Origin: CAYZQH01 sp050300015
GTDB taxonomy: Bacteria > Pseudomonadota > Gammaproteobacteria > Pseudomonadales > Cellvibrionaceae
NCBI GenBank assembly: GCA_050300015.1
Contig: JBNKWZ010000021.1
Location: 186,001 to 250,000, forward strand
Direction: 5' to 3'
DNA length: 64,000 bases
A model generated the notes under the pieces. The model ran no database searches. It had not been told where the DNA came from and worked only from the letters and a program-made list of their open reading frames with translations. Shown here piece after piece: positions 8,638-15,791 of this stretch. The position numbers were made by a program, and so were the translations under genes. Numbering within the stretch: position 1 is the stretch's first letter; every line of letters begins with the position of its first letter.

Positions 8638-8900
8638 GGGTATTACCTAATACGTTTTGGCCCAATCGGGCAGAAGATGAAGCGCAAACTGTCTTAACAG
8701 GGTGAGTGTGACCACTTCAAACCTAAATGACGACTACCAGACGGGGGTACACCGGAGGGTGAGCGAGCGAAAGCGCGCGATTATACCGGTGTTGGCCATG
8801 AATTGTACAAATGTTTTCTAGGAAAGTGACCTAAGGGGGTTTTGGTCGCCCAGTGGGTGGGCTAATCACGATATTAGGTGCCTTAGGGCTCACGTGTATC

Positions 8901-9551
8901 CTAGAGTAGGTTAAATTCTAGCGGCTGTGTGGTTAATGAAAAAAACCGACCGTCATCCAGAGTAACCTCCACTGTGAAGGATTGAAACGGAAACTCAGGC
9001 GCTTGCGTGAGCTCCAGCCCGAGCAATGAAGGCGCCATTGGGGACGATTCCCACAAAGCTGCTAACGAGTCTGGCAGATCCTCGGTGTAATGCGTGGTTT
9101 GCATATAAGAGGGAGCGAACAAGGCAGTGACGTCGCTACCTGCAGGGTAGTCGGGCGAGAAGGTATCGTTCGTTAGCACCGTAAATTGCTGAATGGTTTG
9201 ATGGGTGGCGTCAAAACTGACTGGGCAAGCGGTGGCCTGGTTGAACAACGAAAAGCGAAAGCTGAATTTCGCGCTTTCTTGCACGTCTACATCATCGGCA
9301 AATAGGTTGATTTGAAGGCGGCTACCCTCGACAACTAGAGCTTTCAATGCGTAATTTTGTACGGTGTAGTACTGTATCTTGTCGCCACACTGATGGTTGT
9401 CATCATGGACGATCGGCTGATTCAGTGTTTCGCCAGCCACGGCGGTGCCCTGATTGGACGGTGTGCCACCGCAAGCGCAGAGTAGTAAGGTCGCCATCAA
9501 AGTAAGACTTCGGGTGAAGGGGCGTTTAACCGTCAGGTACAACATGATCAA
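8901..9551 (-). CDS. Hypothetical lipoprotein
   Basis: 216 residues, unrecognised. The N-terminus is a lipoprotein signal peptide ending in LLLCAC (lipobox Cys about residue 27), with mature protein beginning CGGTPSNQG. The mature part is rich in beta-strand-forming residues and acidic positions, with two cysteines (HQCGDK and ATACPVSF) that could form a disulfide. The residue after the lipid-bearing Cys is not Asp, so outer-membrane sorting is expected by the E. coli rule. It stands alone, with its own upstream region shared with tcdA. Met 3 is an alternative start. Confidence 0.72.
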   Translation of the reverse strand: MIMLYLTVKRPFTRSLTLMATLLLCACGGTPSNQGTAVAGETLNQPIVHDDNHQCGDKIQYYTVQNYALKALVVEGSRLQINLFADDVDVQESAKFSFRFSLFNQATACPVSFDATHQTIQQFTVLTNDTFSPDYPAGSDVTALFAPSYMQTTHYTEDLPDSLAALWESSPMAPSLLGLELTQAPEFPFQSFTVEVTLDDGRFFSLTTQPLEFNLL

Positions 9552-9814
9552 TCTCGGTTATTGTTGAATTTTATCCATTCAAATTAACATGGCTTAGCGG
9601 TTGCAGTCATTGATCGACCACAATAATTGCTTAAAATGTGAACAGGTCCTGTGAATTCGCGCTGGCCCTTTTGGTTGGGAGGGTTTTAAAGGCCGGTGTC
9701 GAGGGCTCGTTTGCTGTGTCGTACAGCACTTGAGGTACAATTCACGCTTTTTTAAGTCCCGAGCCAAAATGACGCAGCGTTAAGCGTGTCTAGATGCGGA
9801 TTAAGGAGCCCTTT

Positions 9815-10600
9815 GTGTTGACAGCCCCCTATTTAGCAAGGTTTTCCGGTGTTGGCCGACTTTATGGTAGCGGGGCCTTAGAGCGATTGGCCGGTGCTCA
9901 TGTGGTGGTGGTGGGATTGGGGGGCGTTGGTAGCTGGGCGGCTGAAGCGCTGGCGCGAACGGGCATTGGTGAGCTGACCCTGATCGAGTTGGACGAAGTT
10001 TGTGTGACCAATACCAATCGTCAACTTCAAGCATTGGACCACACAGTGGGACAACAGAAAATCGCGGTGATGCGAGAGCGGTTGTTGGCCATTAACCCTG
10101 AATTAACCCTTCATTGCATTAATGATTTTCTGGATAAAAACAATATGGCGCAGGTTCTGGGTCGTGAGCCTCATGTGGTGGTGGATGCGATGGATTCTAC
10201 CCAGGTTAAAGCGGCGTTGGTGGCCTATTGCAGCCGTTTAAAGTTGCGCTTGGTGACTTGCGGCGCCTCTGGAGGGAAGCGTGACCCTGGCCAAATTCGG
10301 GTGGCGGACTTGGGTGAAACCACCGGTGATGCGTTATTGGCCAAAGTTCGCTCCCAGCTTTATCGACAGCACAACTTCGCTAAAAACAAGGGGCGAAAAT
10401 TTCGTGTGGATGCCGTCTATTCTCCGGAACCCATGGTGTATCCACAAGCCGATGGCAGTGTTTGCACGAACAAATCGGTGAACCAACGTGGGGTAAAATT
10501 GGATTGTGCTGGGGGCTTTGGGTCTGGGGTGATGGTGACCGGGAGCTTTGGTTTCGCAGCGGCGGCTAAAGCGGTGGAGCGGATACTGCAAGTTGGCTAG
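9815..10600 (+). CDS. tcdA: tRNA threonylcarbamoyladenosine dehydratase (TcdA/CsdL)
   Basis: An E1-like ThiF/MoeB-fold enzyme. It adenylates and dehydrates t6A37 of ANN-decoding tRNAs to the cyclic form ct6A. The N-terminal RFSGVGRLYG signature is followed by the nucleotide-binding loop VVVGLGGVGSWAAEALARTG, a conserved LDEVCVTNTNRQLQA segment, and DAMDS. I chose the GTG at 9815 because a near-perfect AAGGAG sits 6 nt upstream (9803-9808). The ATG at 9794 would place that site inside the coding sequence. The protein is then 261 residues, within the normal family range. It is convergent with the TatD-family gene. Confidence 0.9.
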   Translation: MLTAPYLARFSGVGRLYGSGALERLAGAHVVVVGLGGVGSWAAEALARTGIGELTLIELDEVCVTNTNRQLQALDHTVGQQKIAVMRERLLAINPELTLHCINDFLDKNNMAQVLGREPHVVVDAMDSTQVKAALVAYCSRLKLRLVTCGASGGKRDPGQIRVADLGETTGDALLAKVRSQLYRQHNFAKNKGRKFRVDAVYSPEPMVYPQADGSVCTNKSVNQRGVKLDCAGGFGSGVMVTGSFGFAAAAKAVERILQVG

Positions 10601-10637
10601 GTTGACCTGCGGGATTAAAAGTCCGTAACAGCTTTAT

Positions 10638-11396
10638 TCACAGCTTACTAAATAGTCGATACGCATTTTGACTAGTGGCGGTGCCGACGTCATCCAAGTT
10701 CATACCCCGTAGCTCGGCCAAACACTGAGCAATGTCCACCAGGTGCTTGGGTTCGTTGGGCTGCCCTTGCCGGCCATACAGAGGCATATCCGGTGCGTCT
10801 GTTTCCAATACCAAGCTTTCCAGGGGTGCGCGTTTGATGGCACTTTGCGTTTTACGAGCTCTTGGATACGTGATGGTGCCACCAATGCCCAAATGCAGTC
10901 CCATTTCCCAATAGGTACTTGCCATTTCATAGCTGCCACTAAACGCGTGCACTACCCCGCCAAATTGAATGGGGCAAACCTTGAGTGCGCGGATGAGTTC
11001 GTTGTGCGCCTTAACGCAGTGCAATATGACTGGAAGTTGCCACTGGTTGGCGAGCAAAATGTGCTGCTTTAGAGCCTTCAGCTGAAACGGCATGGGGGTG
11101 TCGATGGTGGCATCCAATCCGGTTTCTCCAACGGCAACACAGCGTGGGTGAGAAAGCCAGGGGGCTGCTTGTTGTAAAGCCTGTTCGGTGTTGCAGGTTT
11201 CCACTCGCCATGGGTGCACACCGATTCCAAAGGCTATGCTGGGGTAATCGGATGTCCACTGTACGGCGGTAGACCATTGTTGCCGGTCGAAGCCTGGAAT
11301 GACTATACGAGCAATTCCCGCAGCCTGCGCCCGCAGCCAACACTCTGGCAGGTTAATTGGAGGGAAGTCGAAGTGGCAGTGCGTATCAATAAGCAT
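10638..11396 (-). CDS. TatD-family metal-dependent hydrolase/DNase
   Basis: 252 residues from the ATG at 11396 (an upstream in-frame ATG at 11459 adds 21 residues without family resemblance). The metal-binding signature is DTHCHFDFP at residues 4-12, followed by VAVGETGLD, VILHCVKA and LVLETDAPDMPLYGR, all in the order seen in the TatD/YcfH/YjjV family of TIM-barrel 3'-5' exonucleases. The conserved His, Glu and Asp metal ligands are present. Which subgroup it belongs to (TatD, YcfH or YjjV) is not certain; its length and ending favour YjjV. Confidence 0.9.
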   Translation of the reverse strand: MLIDTHCHFDFPPINLPECWLRAQAAGIARIVIPGFDRQQWSTAVQWTSDYPSIAFGIGVHPWRVETCNTEQALQQAAPWLSHPRCVAVGETGLDATIDTPMPFQLKALKQHILLANQWQLPVILHCVKAHNELIRALKVCPIQFGGVVHAFSGSYEMASTYWEMGLHLGIGGTITYPRARKTQSAIKRAPLESLVLETDAPDMPLYGRQGQPNEPKHLVDIAQCLAELRGMNLDDVGTATSQNAYRLFSKL

Positions 11397-11626
11397 ATGA
11401 GAGTATACCTTGGGGTGCCCATTGCCCAAATAAAAATTTGGGTACAGATATCGAGACATTAATGTCGAGCTGGTGTCTCAGTGCTGGGTTTGGTGCCAAC
11501 AGGTTTCATTTATGAAGAAAGGGTTAAATTGCGAAAAGACCAATCAATCCAGTTAGGGTTCAGTGGCGGCAGGGTTTTTTATTGTTGGCTGGGCTCGGGC
11601 AAGGCTGTAGCCATCAAGCAGTTTAC

Positions 11627-11800
11627 TATTAACCTGGCAATTCAATAGATCTCCTATCTATTGAATTGCGGCCCCTGAAAATACGGGCAGAAATATGTGA
11701 ATTTTCTTGTACTTTAAGGGCTTGCATTGGCCATTTCGGCCAATGGCGGCACGTCCTTTTACCGCACATTAACCCGGCATAAAAGATTGCAGGGTTAATA
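11627..11800 (+). repeat. MITE-like inverted-repeat element, copy A
   Basis: This 174-bp element is bounded by TA-TTAACCTGGCAAT and ATTGCAGGGTTAA-TA, which differ from the consensus ends (TTAACCCGGCAAT and its complement) at one position each. It shares its interior with copy B at 12938-13074: a conserved TTTAAGGGCTTG segment, the hairpin CATTGGCC-ATTTC-GGCCAATG at 11725-11745, and a hairpin-forming right end. Copy A alone carries about 38 extra bp, which form a perfect 14-bp inverted repeat (11637-11650 with 11656-11669, loop CTCCT). There is no coding capacity. TA at both borders suggests Tc1/mariner-IS630-type mobilisation. Confidence 0.82.
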
Positions 11801-11992
11801 AAATAATGCAGTAGAACAGATTGCAAGACTGCGATCGCTTGGCGTTGGATGCGCGCGATCGCTGTTGAGCGCAGCATGATCTGAGTTATGCTGAATACGA
11901 AGACGCCAGAGAGGAGGCGTTAGACGCTGCACGTCAGTAGAAAATGGCGCTGGTGCCTCGGGTAATCAATAGTTTTGCACGCAGTAAACTGT

Positions 11993-12014
11993 AAAAGGCG
12001 CCTTGAAAAGCGCC
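11993..12014 (-). terminator. Probable intrinsic terminator of the outer-membrane barrel gene
   Basis: On the minus strand GGCGC, an 8-nt loop and GCGCC are followed by TTTT. It lies 44 bp after the stop codon of the barrel gene. The stem is short, so strength is uncertain. Confidence 0.5.
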
Positions 12015-12057
12015 CTTCGGGTGAGTGCTGCGATGCTATTGTCTTCCGGCGAGACAC

Positions 12058-12663
12058 TTAAAAGTTATAGCGCGCCCCAATACCCAAAGCAGTGCCTTCA
12101 GAGCTGAGTGTAAGGTCGAGTGTACCAGCCAAATTCGGGGCAAACCAGTATGCGCCAGTGCCAGTGATGTTGGTATCACCATCGCCCACGGTGTGGTGGC
12201 CAAGCTCCAGCTGCAATTCGATATTGGGTTGTATCATACCGCGCAAGCCTCCAGCCAAAATAAGGCCTGAGTCGCTGCCGCCGGCGTCGACAGACAAGCT
12301 TTCAAAACCCACTTTGCCATACATATAAAAAATGTCATTGAAAGGTGTGCGGTAACCGCCCAGTGCGCTTAAAGTGGATGAGCCGCAGCCACCTCCACTG
12401 ACGTCGGTATAACCCGCCTGTGCGAACCAGCCACTGTTGAAATCTAAACTGCCATGAAGGTTTAAACCATCTTGGGTGCAGTCGAAATCATCTAGGTTTT
12501 GGCTCACGTAGCGTAAACCTGCGAAGTTGTAGCTCACTGGCTGAGGCGAGGGCGTGGCGGATTGAGCAAAAACTGCGGTGGATGCAAAGGCAATAGCCAA
12601 AGCACAACCGGATGTCAAAGCCTTGGCCGAACGTAAAGATGAAATCACTGTGTAGACTCCCAA
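12058..12663 (-). CDS. Outer-membrane beta-barrel protein, unknown function
   Basis: 201 residues. The signal peptide runs to about residue 34 (CALAIAFASTAVFAQS). The mature part alternates hydrophobic and polar residues in about eight strands (NFAGLRYVSQNL, GWFAQAGYTDV, SALGGYRTPF, MYGKVGFESLSV, LILAGGLRGMI, IELQLELGHHTV, GTGAYWFAP, GTLDLTLS, ALGIGARYNF) and ends in an aromatic Phe, the signal for BAM-mediated insertion. Two cysteines (DCTQ and GGCGSS) may form a periplasmic or loop disulfide. It resembles small eight-stranded OmpW/OmpX/Ax21-size porin-like proteins without matching one that I can name. Confidence 0.8.
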   Translation of the reverse strand: MGVYTVISSLRSAKALTSGCALAIAFASTAVFAQSATPSPQPVSYNFAGLRYVSQNLDDFDCTQDGLNLHGSLDFNSGWFAQAGYTDVSGGGCGSSTLSALGGYRTPFNDIFYMYGKVGFESLSVDAGGSDSGLILAGGLRGMIQPNIELQLELGHHTVGDGDTNITGTGAYWFAPNLAGTLDLTLSSEGTALGIGARYNF

Positions 12664-13068
12664 TGGATAATATTAGTTTTCGTGGCGCCATTGTACTGCA
12701 CAAAACTGAACAAAAGCTGTATGAAATGTAGAATTCATTTTAATGCTTTGGCCCAAAAGGATCAGGTATGTGGTAGCCCATAAGCGGCAGTCGGCCAGTT
12801 TAAGGGGGCGTGGACGGTTTACGGCATCAAATGAAAGGTGCCAGTTTGGCACCTGTTTTGTCGGCTACCGGTATGATCATTTTGGTCCAAAAAAGATGGT
12901 TAGAGGGATCAAACCTGAAATAGGTAAATCGCGTTACTATTAACCCGGCAATTAAAATACTGGCGAAAATGTGTGAATTTCCTTGTATTTTAAGGGCTTG
13001 CATTGGCCATTTCGGCCAATGGTGGCACATCCTTGTATCGCATTAACCCGACATAAAAGATTGCCGGG
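12664..13068. other. Intergenic region between the barrel gene and htpX, holding MITE-like copy B
   Basis: The gap contains the promoter side of the barrel gene, a terminator-like hairpin at 12836-12854, and MITE-like copy B from 12938, which runs into the end of htpX. The small open frames across it are in arbitrary phase with the repeat and not convincing. Confidence 0.6.
12836..12854 (-). terminator. Terminator-like hairpin downstream of htpX
   Basis: A perfect 8-bp stem AGGTGCCA/TGGCACCT with a 3-nt loop. On the minus strand it is followed by TTCATTTG and on the plus strand by GTTTTG. It lies between htpX and the barrel gene and could end htpX transcripts; the T-run is poor. Confidence 0.4.
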
Positions 13069-13074
13069 TTAATA
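12938..13074 (+). repeat. MITE-like inverted-repeat element, copy B (overlaps htpX stop)
   Basis: A 137-bp element with perfect 13-bp inverted ends TTAACCCGGCAAT/ATTGCCGGGTTAA, each bordered by TA; the match extends to 17 bp through AC/GT. It has an internal hairpin CATTGGCC-ATTTC-GGCCAATG at 13001-13021, and the right end folds back on a second ATTAACCCGACAT just inside it. The right border supplies the final Tyr codon and TAA of htpX (13069-13074). It is about 85 percent identical by eye to copy A over the shared parts. No open frame of note is encoded. Confidence 0.85.
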
Positions 13075-13956
13075 GTCGCCGCCACTATTGAGTGCCGCAA
13101 TACGCACGTCCAGTGGCGGGTGTGTTGAAAACAATGCTTGTAAAGTGTCTTTGGCGCCCGAGGCAATACCAAAAGCTTTTAAGCCATCAGGCATTTGATT
13201 GGGTACTTGCATTTCAGTTTGCAGTCTTTGCAGTGCGCGAATCATACTTTGCCTGTCCGCGAGCGTGGCACCGGCATGGTCAGCTCTAAATTCTCGTTTA
13301 CGTGAAAACCACGCCACTATCATGTTGGCCAGAAACGCGAGTATGATTTCAGAGACAAAGGTGGCGATGTAAAACCCAATGCCATGGCCTCTCTCTGTTT
13401 TAAAAACGACCCGGTCTACGGTGTGCCCAATAATACGTGCAAAAAACATGACAAAGGTATTAATGACACCTTGAATTAATGCCAGGGTAATCATATCGCC
13501 GTTTGCCACATGACCTACTTCGTGTGCCATGACCGCACGTACTTCATCTTTGTTAAAACGTTGCAGCATACCTGCGCTGACGGCCACCAGTGCATTATTT
13601 CTGTTCCAGCCTGTGGCGAAAGCATTGGATTGCTGCGCGGGGAAAATCCCTACCTCCGGCATGCCTATTCCTGCTTTTTGGGCGAGGTCTGCCACGGTCT
13701 CGACCAACCACCGTTCTTCAGCTGTGCGCGGTGTTTCGATAATATGAACGCGGGCGGATTTTTTGGCGATCCACTTCGATAAAAACAACGAAATTAACGC
13801 GCCACTAAAACCAAAAATACCGCAAAAAATAAGGAGCGCTTTAAAGTTTAAGCCCTGTTCGTCCAAGTAATGGCCAACCCCCAGCAAGTTGAGGGTAACG
13901 CTGGCAACCACCAATACAGCAACGTTAGTGAGAAGAAATAATCCAATACGAAGCAC
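13069..13956 (-). CDS. htpX: Protease HtpX (membrane M48 metalloprotease)
   Basis: 295 residues, close to the E. coli length. Two N-terminal membrane helices (about 4-25 and 38-60) and two later ones (about 155-215) surround the zinc signature HEVGH in AVMAHEVGHVANGDM. A conserved downstream Glu in FRADHAGA supplies the third ligand. HtpX degrades misfolded inner-membrane proteins together with FtsH and is usually induced by envelope stress. The last codons and the stop lie inside the terminal repeat of MITE-like copy B, so the C-terminal residues may have been replaced by the insertion. Confidence 0.95.
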   Translation of the reverse strand: MLRIGLFLLTNVAVLVVASVTLNLLGVGHYLDEQGLNFKALLIFCGIFGFSGALISLFLSKWIAKKSARVHIIETPRTAEERWLVETVADLAQKAGIGMPEVGIFPAQQSNAFATGWNRNNALVAVSAGMLQRFNKDEVRAVMAHEVGHVANGDMITLALIQGVINTFVMFFARIIGHTVDRVVFKTERGHGIGFYIATFVSEIILAFLANMIVAWFSRKREFRADHAGATLADRQSMIRALQRLQTEMQVPNQMPDGLKAFGIASGAKDTLQALFSTHPPLDVRIAALNSGGDY

Positions 13957-14033
13957 AATGACCTCCAGTGCAAAAGATAGGGCCGTTTTGGCCCGAAGTC
14001 GTCTTGCCTAATATGGTTTCAAAAAATGACAAT

Positions 14034-14948
14034 TCAAGGTGCTTTGGGAAGCTCTATGTGTATTTGATACAGGTTGGGCCAAAGCTTTCCGGTAATCCAA
14101 AAGGTATCGCTTTTTGCGTCATAGGCAATACCATTAAGAACCGTGTGGTTGATCTGTGTTGAGTTGAGTTTGACCAGTGCGCCGAGGTGAAGTTCATAGG
14201 TAACAATTCCTGTCGCAGGATCAATGGCGACAATCTTATCCGATTGCCATATGTTGGCCCATATATAGCCTTTGGCGTATTCCAATTCGTTTAGCCTTTC
14301 AACGGGTTGTCCATTGCGGGTCACACTTAATGTTTTAAGAGCTGAGAAATCTTCGGCTGAACGATAGGTTAAGTTTGCAGAACCGTCACTGGTGATCAGG
14401 GCGTGCTCATTGTGAGTGATTCCCCAGCCTTCTCCCGAGTACTGCAGCACGCGTATCAAGTTAAAATCTACAGGGTCAAGTATGTGCGCTTCTCCAGCCT
14501 TCCACGTAAGTAAATACAGGTGATTGCCAAAATTAGTCAGCCCTTCTGCGAAGCGCTGTTTGGGAAGCGGTTGGGTATGTCTAGGGGTTACATTGTCAAA
14601 TGTATAACGTTGGATAAAGGATTTTCCGTACAGACCAGAACTTTCGAATACCTGCCCCTCATGAATCTCTAAGCCCTGCGTGAACACGCGAGTGGAATGC
14701 GGCAGCGTATGTTGAATTTTATAATCGAGTACAACGGGTTCCAGTGCGCTTGCGCTGATGGGCGTCGCCGCCCAAAACCATAGCCCCCAAAGCAGACATT
14801 TGAGAATCACGAGTTTGTTTGTCGGAGCCAGTTTGCGGATCACGTTATTGGCGTTAAGAAGGCTCAACGCGGTTTTAGGAATTCTGGAATCTCGGAAATT
14901 TAGTATCGATTCGGCTTGTTCTTCCAATAAGTTTTGAGTATCAATCAT
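14034..14948 (-). CDS. Glutaminyl-peptide cyclotransferase (glutamine cyclotransferase, bacterial/plant type)
   Basis: 304 residues. From about residue 70 the sequence is a five-bladed beta-propeller of the PF05096 type: FTQGLEIHEGQVFESSGLYGKS, RFAEGLTNFGNHLYLLTWK, GEGWGITHNEHALITSDGS, LNELEYAKGYIWANIWQSDKI and VLNGIAYDAKSDTFWITGKLWPNLY. Such enzymes convert N-terminal Gln of peptides to pyroglutamate in the periplasm or outside the cell. A signal peptide (KCLLWGLWFWAATPISASA) ends near residue 68. The roughly 37 residues before it are unusual, and a GTG about 36 codons downstream of the ATG would give a normal leader. It is the next gene after csrA on the same strand. Confidence 0.9.
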   Translation of the reverse strand: MIDTQNLLEEQAESILNFRDSRIPKTALSLLNANNVIRKLAPTNKLVILKCLLWGLWFWAATPISASALEPVVLDYKIQHTLPHSTRVFTQGLEIHEGQVFESSGLYGKSFIQRYTFDNVTPRHTQPLPKQRFAEGLTNFGNHLYLLTWKAGEAHILDPVDFNLIRVLQYSGEGWGITHNEHALITSDGSANLTYRSAEDFSALKTLSVTRNGQPVERLNELEYAKGYIWANIWQSDKIVAIDPATGIVTYELHLGALVKLNSTQINHTVLNGIAYDAKSDTFWITGKLWPNLYQIHIELPKAP

Positions 14949-15127
14949 AGGGTTCCCTCACCTTGGTTAAAGCGCGTAGCGTTTTATTGGAGGATGCTGT
15001 TTGGGGTGTGCATCACCACTGTAGTTGGCGAATATACGCGCTCGACCAAGTTCCCTCAAGCGAGGTCTGGTGAAAGGGGGGGCAACGTGGCATGGCCAGT
15101 TAATAAGTCCGGTCTGCCGCGCTTTTG

Positions 15128-15158
15128 GGTGAGGGCGACGACCGTAGTCGCCCTCACC
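15128..15158 (-). other. Strong hairpin downstream of csrA
   Basis: A perfect 12-bp stem GGTGAGGGCGAC/GTCGCCCTCACC with a 7-nt loop lies about 20 bp after the csrA stop. No T-run follows on the minus strand, so it may protect the mRNA 3' end or act with Rho rather than as a classical terminator. Confidence 0.55.
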
Positions 15159-15175
15159 GGTAGCTCAATAGCGTG

Positions 15176-15361
15176 CTAGGCGCTTTGTTCCAGTGCTTTC
15201 TCGTTTTTAATTCGAATGTAAACTTCTTCCCGGTGCACAGCAACCTCTTTGGGGGCATTGACGCCAAAGCGAACTTGGTTGCCTTTTACTCCCAGCACCG
15301 TGATTTCAACTTCATCGCCGACCATTAATTTTTCGCCAGATTTTCGAGTAAGAATTAACAT
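15176..15361 (-). CDS. csrA: Carbon storage regulator CsrA/RsmA
   Basis: 61 residues, full length. It starts MLILTRKSGEKL and contains the conserved GDEVEITVLGVKGNQVRFGVNAPKEVAVHREEVY, with the RNA-contacting Leu4/Arg6 strand and Arg44 (VHRE). CsrA dimers bind GGA motifs in mRNA leaders and control translation and stability. In this setting it would act on central carbon genes such as those of the Entner-Doudoroff cluster, on motility and on biofilm. That target list is family knowledge, not seen here. The usual neighbours lysC/alaS and tRNA-Ser are absent. Confidence 0.97.
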   Translation of the reverse strand: MLILTRKSGEKLMVGDEVEITVLGVKGNQVRFGVNAPKEVAVHREEVYIRIKNEKALEQSA

Positions 15362-15791
15362 AGATAAAGTACTCCTTTATGTGTATTAGCATTTTGGACT
15401 TATTGTTCGGTGTCCCGTGAAATCAATCTCACAAGCCGCTAATGCTAAAATGAGGGGGTTATTGACCCTCGCCAAAATAGGCAGCAGGGAAGTGGCCGCA
15501 ACCCGTCAATCGCTATTGCTTCTTCGATATTCTTAAAATGCTGTGCTAAATCAAAATGCGCCGTAACAAAGCTCGATTCGGTGGGACCTAAAAGTTGGCG
15601 TCACCTGTCAGCTACGGATCATCTTATAAGACATAAGCAATAGGGATGCCATGTGGTTAACTCTAATGTAAACAATGGCTTATTGGCTTTGGGGGTGTTT
15701 TAAGGGTGCAATAAAGGTTGCTAATGCTTCGTTTGACTTGGCGTTTGCAAAAAATGTCGCACCCCTATCGATGGGTTGCCGGCTGGCGGTA
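15362..15791. other. Intergenic region between csrA and the sigma-54 regulator gene
   Basis: About 430 bp that hold the csrA promoter region and the 3' flank of the regulator gene. I saw no convincing small gene, tRNA or strong hairpin here. A few GGA trinucleotides occur, but not in the stem-loop context expected for an RsmY/Z-type RNA. Confidence 0.5.

Larger units (their letters stand above)
11397..12057. other. Intergenic region with MITE-like copy A and a terminator
   Basis: This 660-bp gap holds the 5' region of the TatD-family gene, the MITE-like element at 11627-11800, two copies of the palindrome GCGATCGC (near 11830 and 11858) and a terminator-like hairpin at 11993-12014 for the outer-membrane barrel gene. 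Open frames across it run through the repeat in arbitrary phase and look non-coding. Confidence 0.6.

Noticed and set aside
11830..11866. Two GCGATCGC palindromes, like the cyanobacterial HIP1 repeat
   Set aside because: Only two copies were seen in the window and the rest of the gene content is gammaproteobacterial; treated as coincidence or methylation-type sites.
11629..13030. Two similar small minus-strand open frames sharing an HWPKWPMQALK-type segment
   Set aside because: They are translations of the MITE-like repeat copies A and B; the similarity is explained by DNA repeat identity, and one frame runs out of the element into flanking DNA.
11627..13074. Integron attC or superintegron repeat
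   Set aside because: The ends do not match the attC core sites (RYYYAAC/GTTRRRY) and no integrase or cassette array is present.
15362..15791. RsmY/RsmZ-like small RNA beside csrA
   Set aside because: A few GGA motifs occur but not repeatedly in hairpin loops, and no terminator was found.
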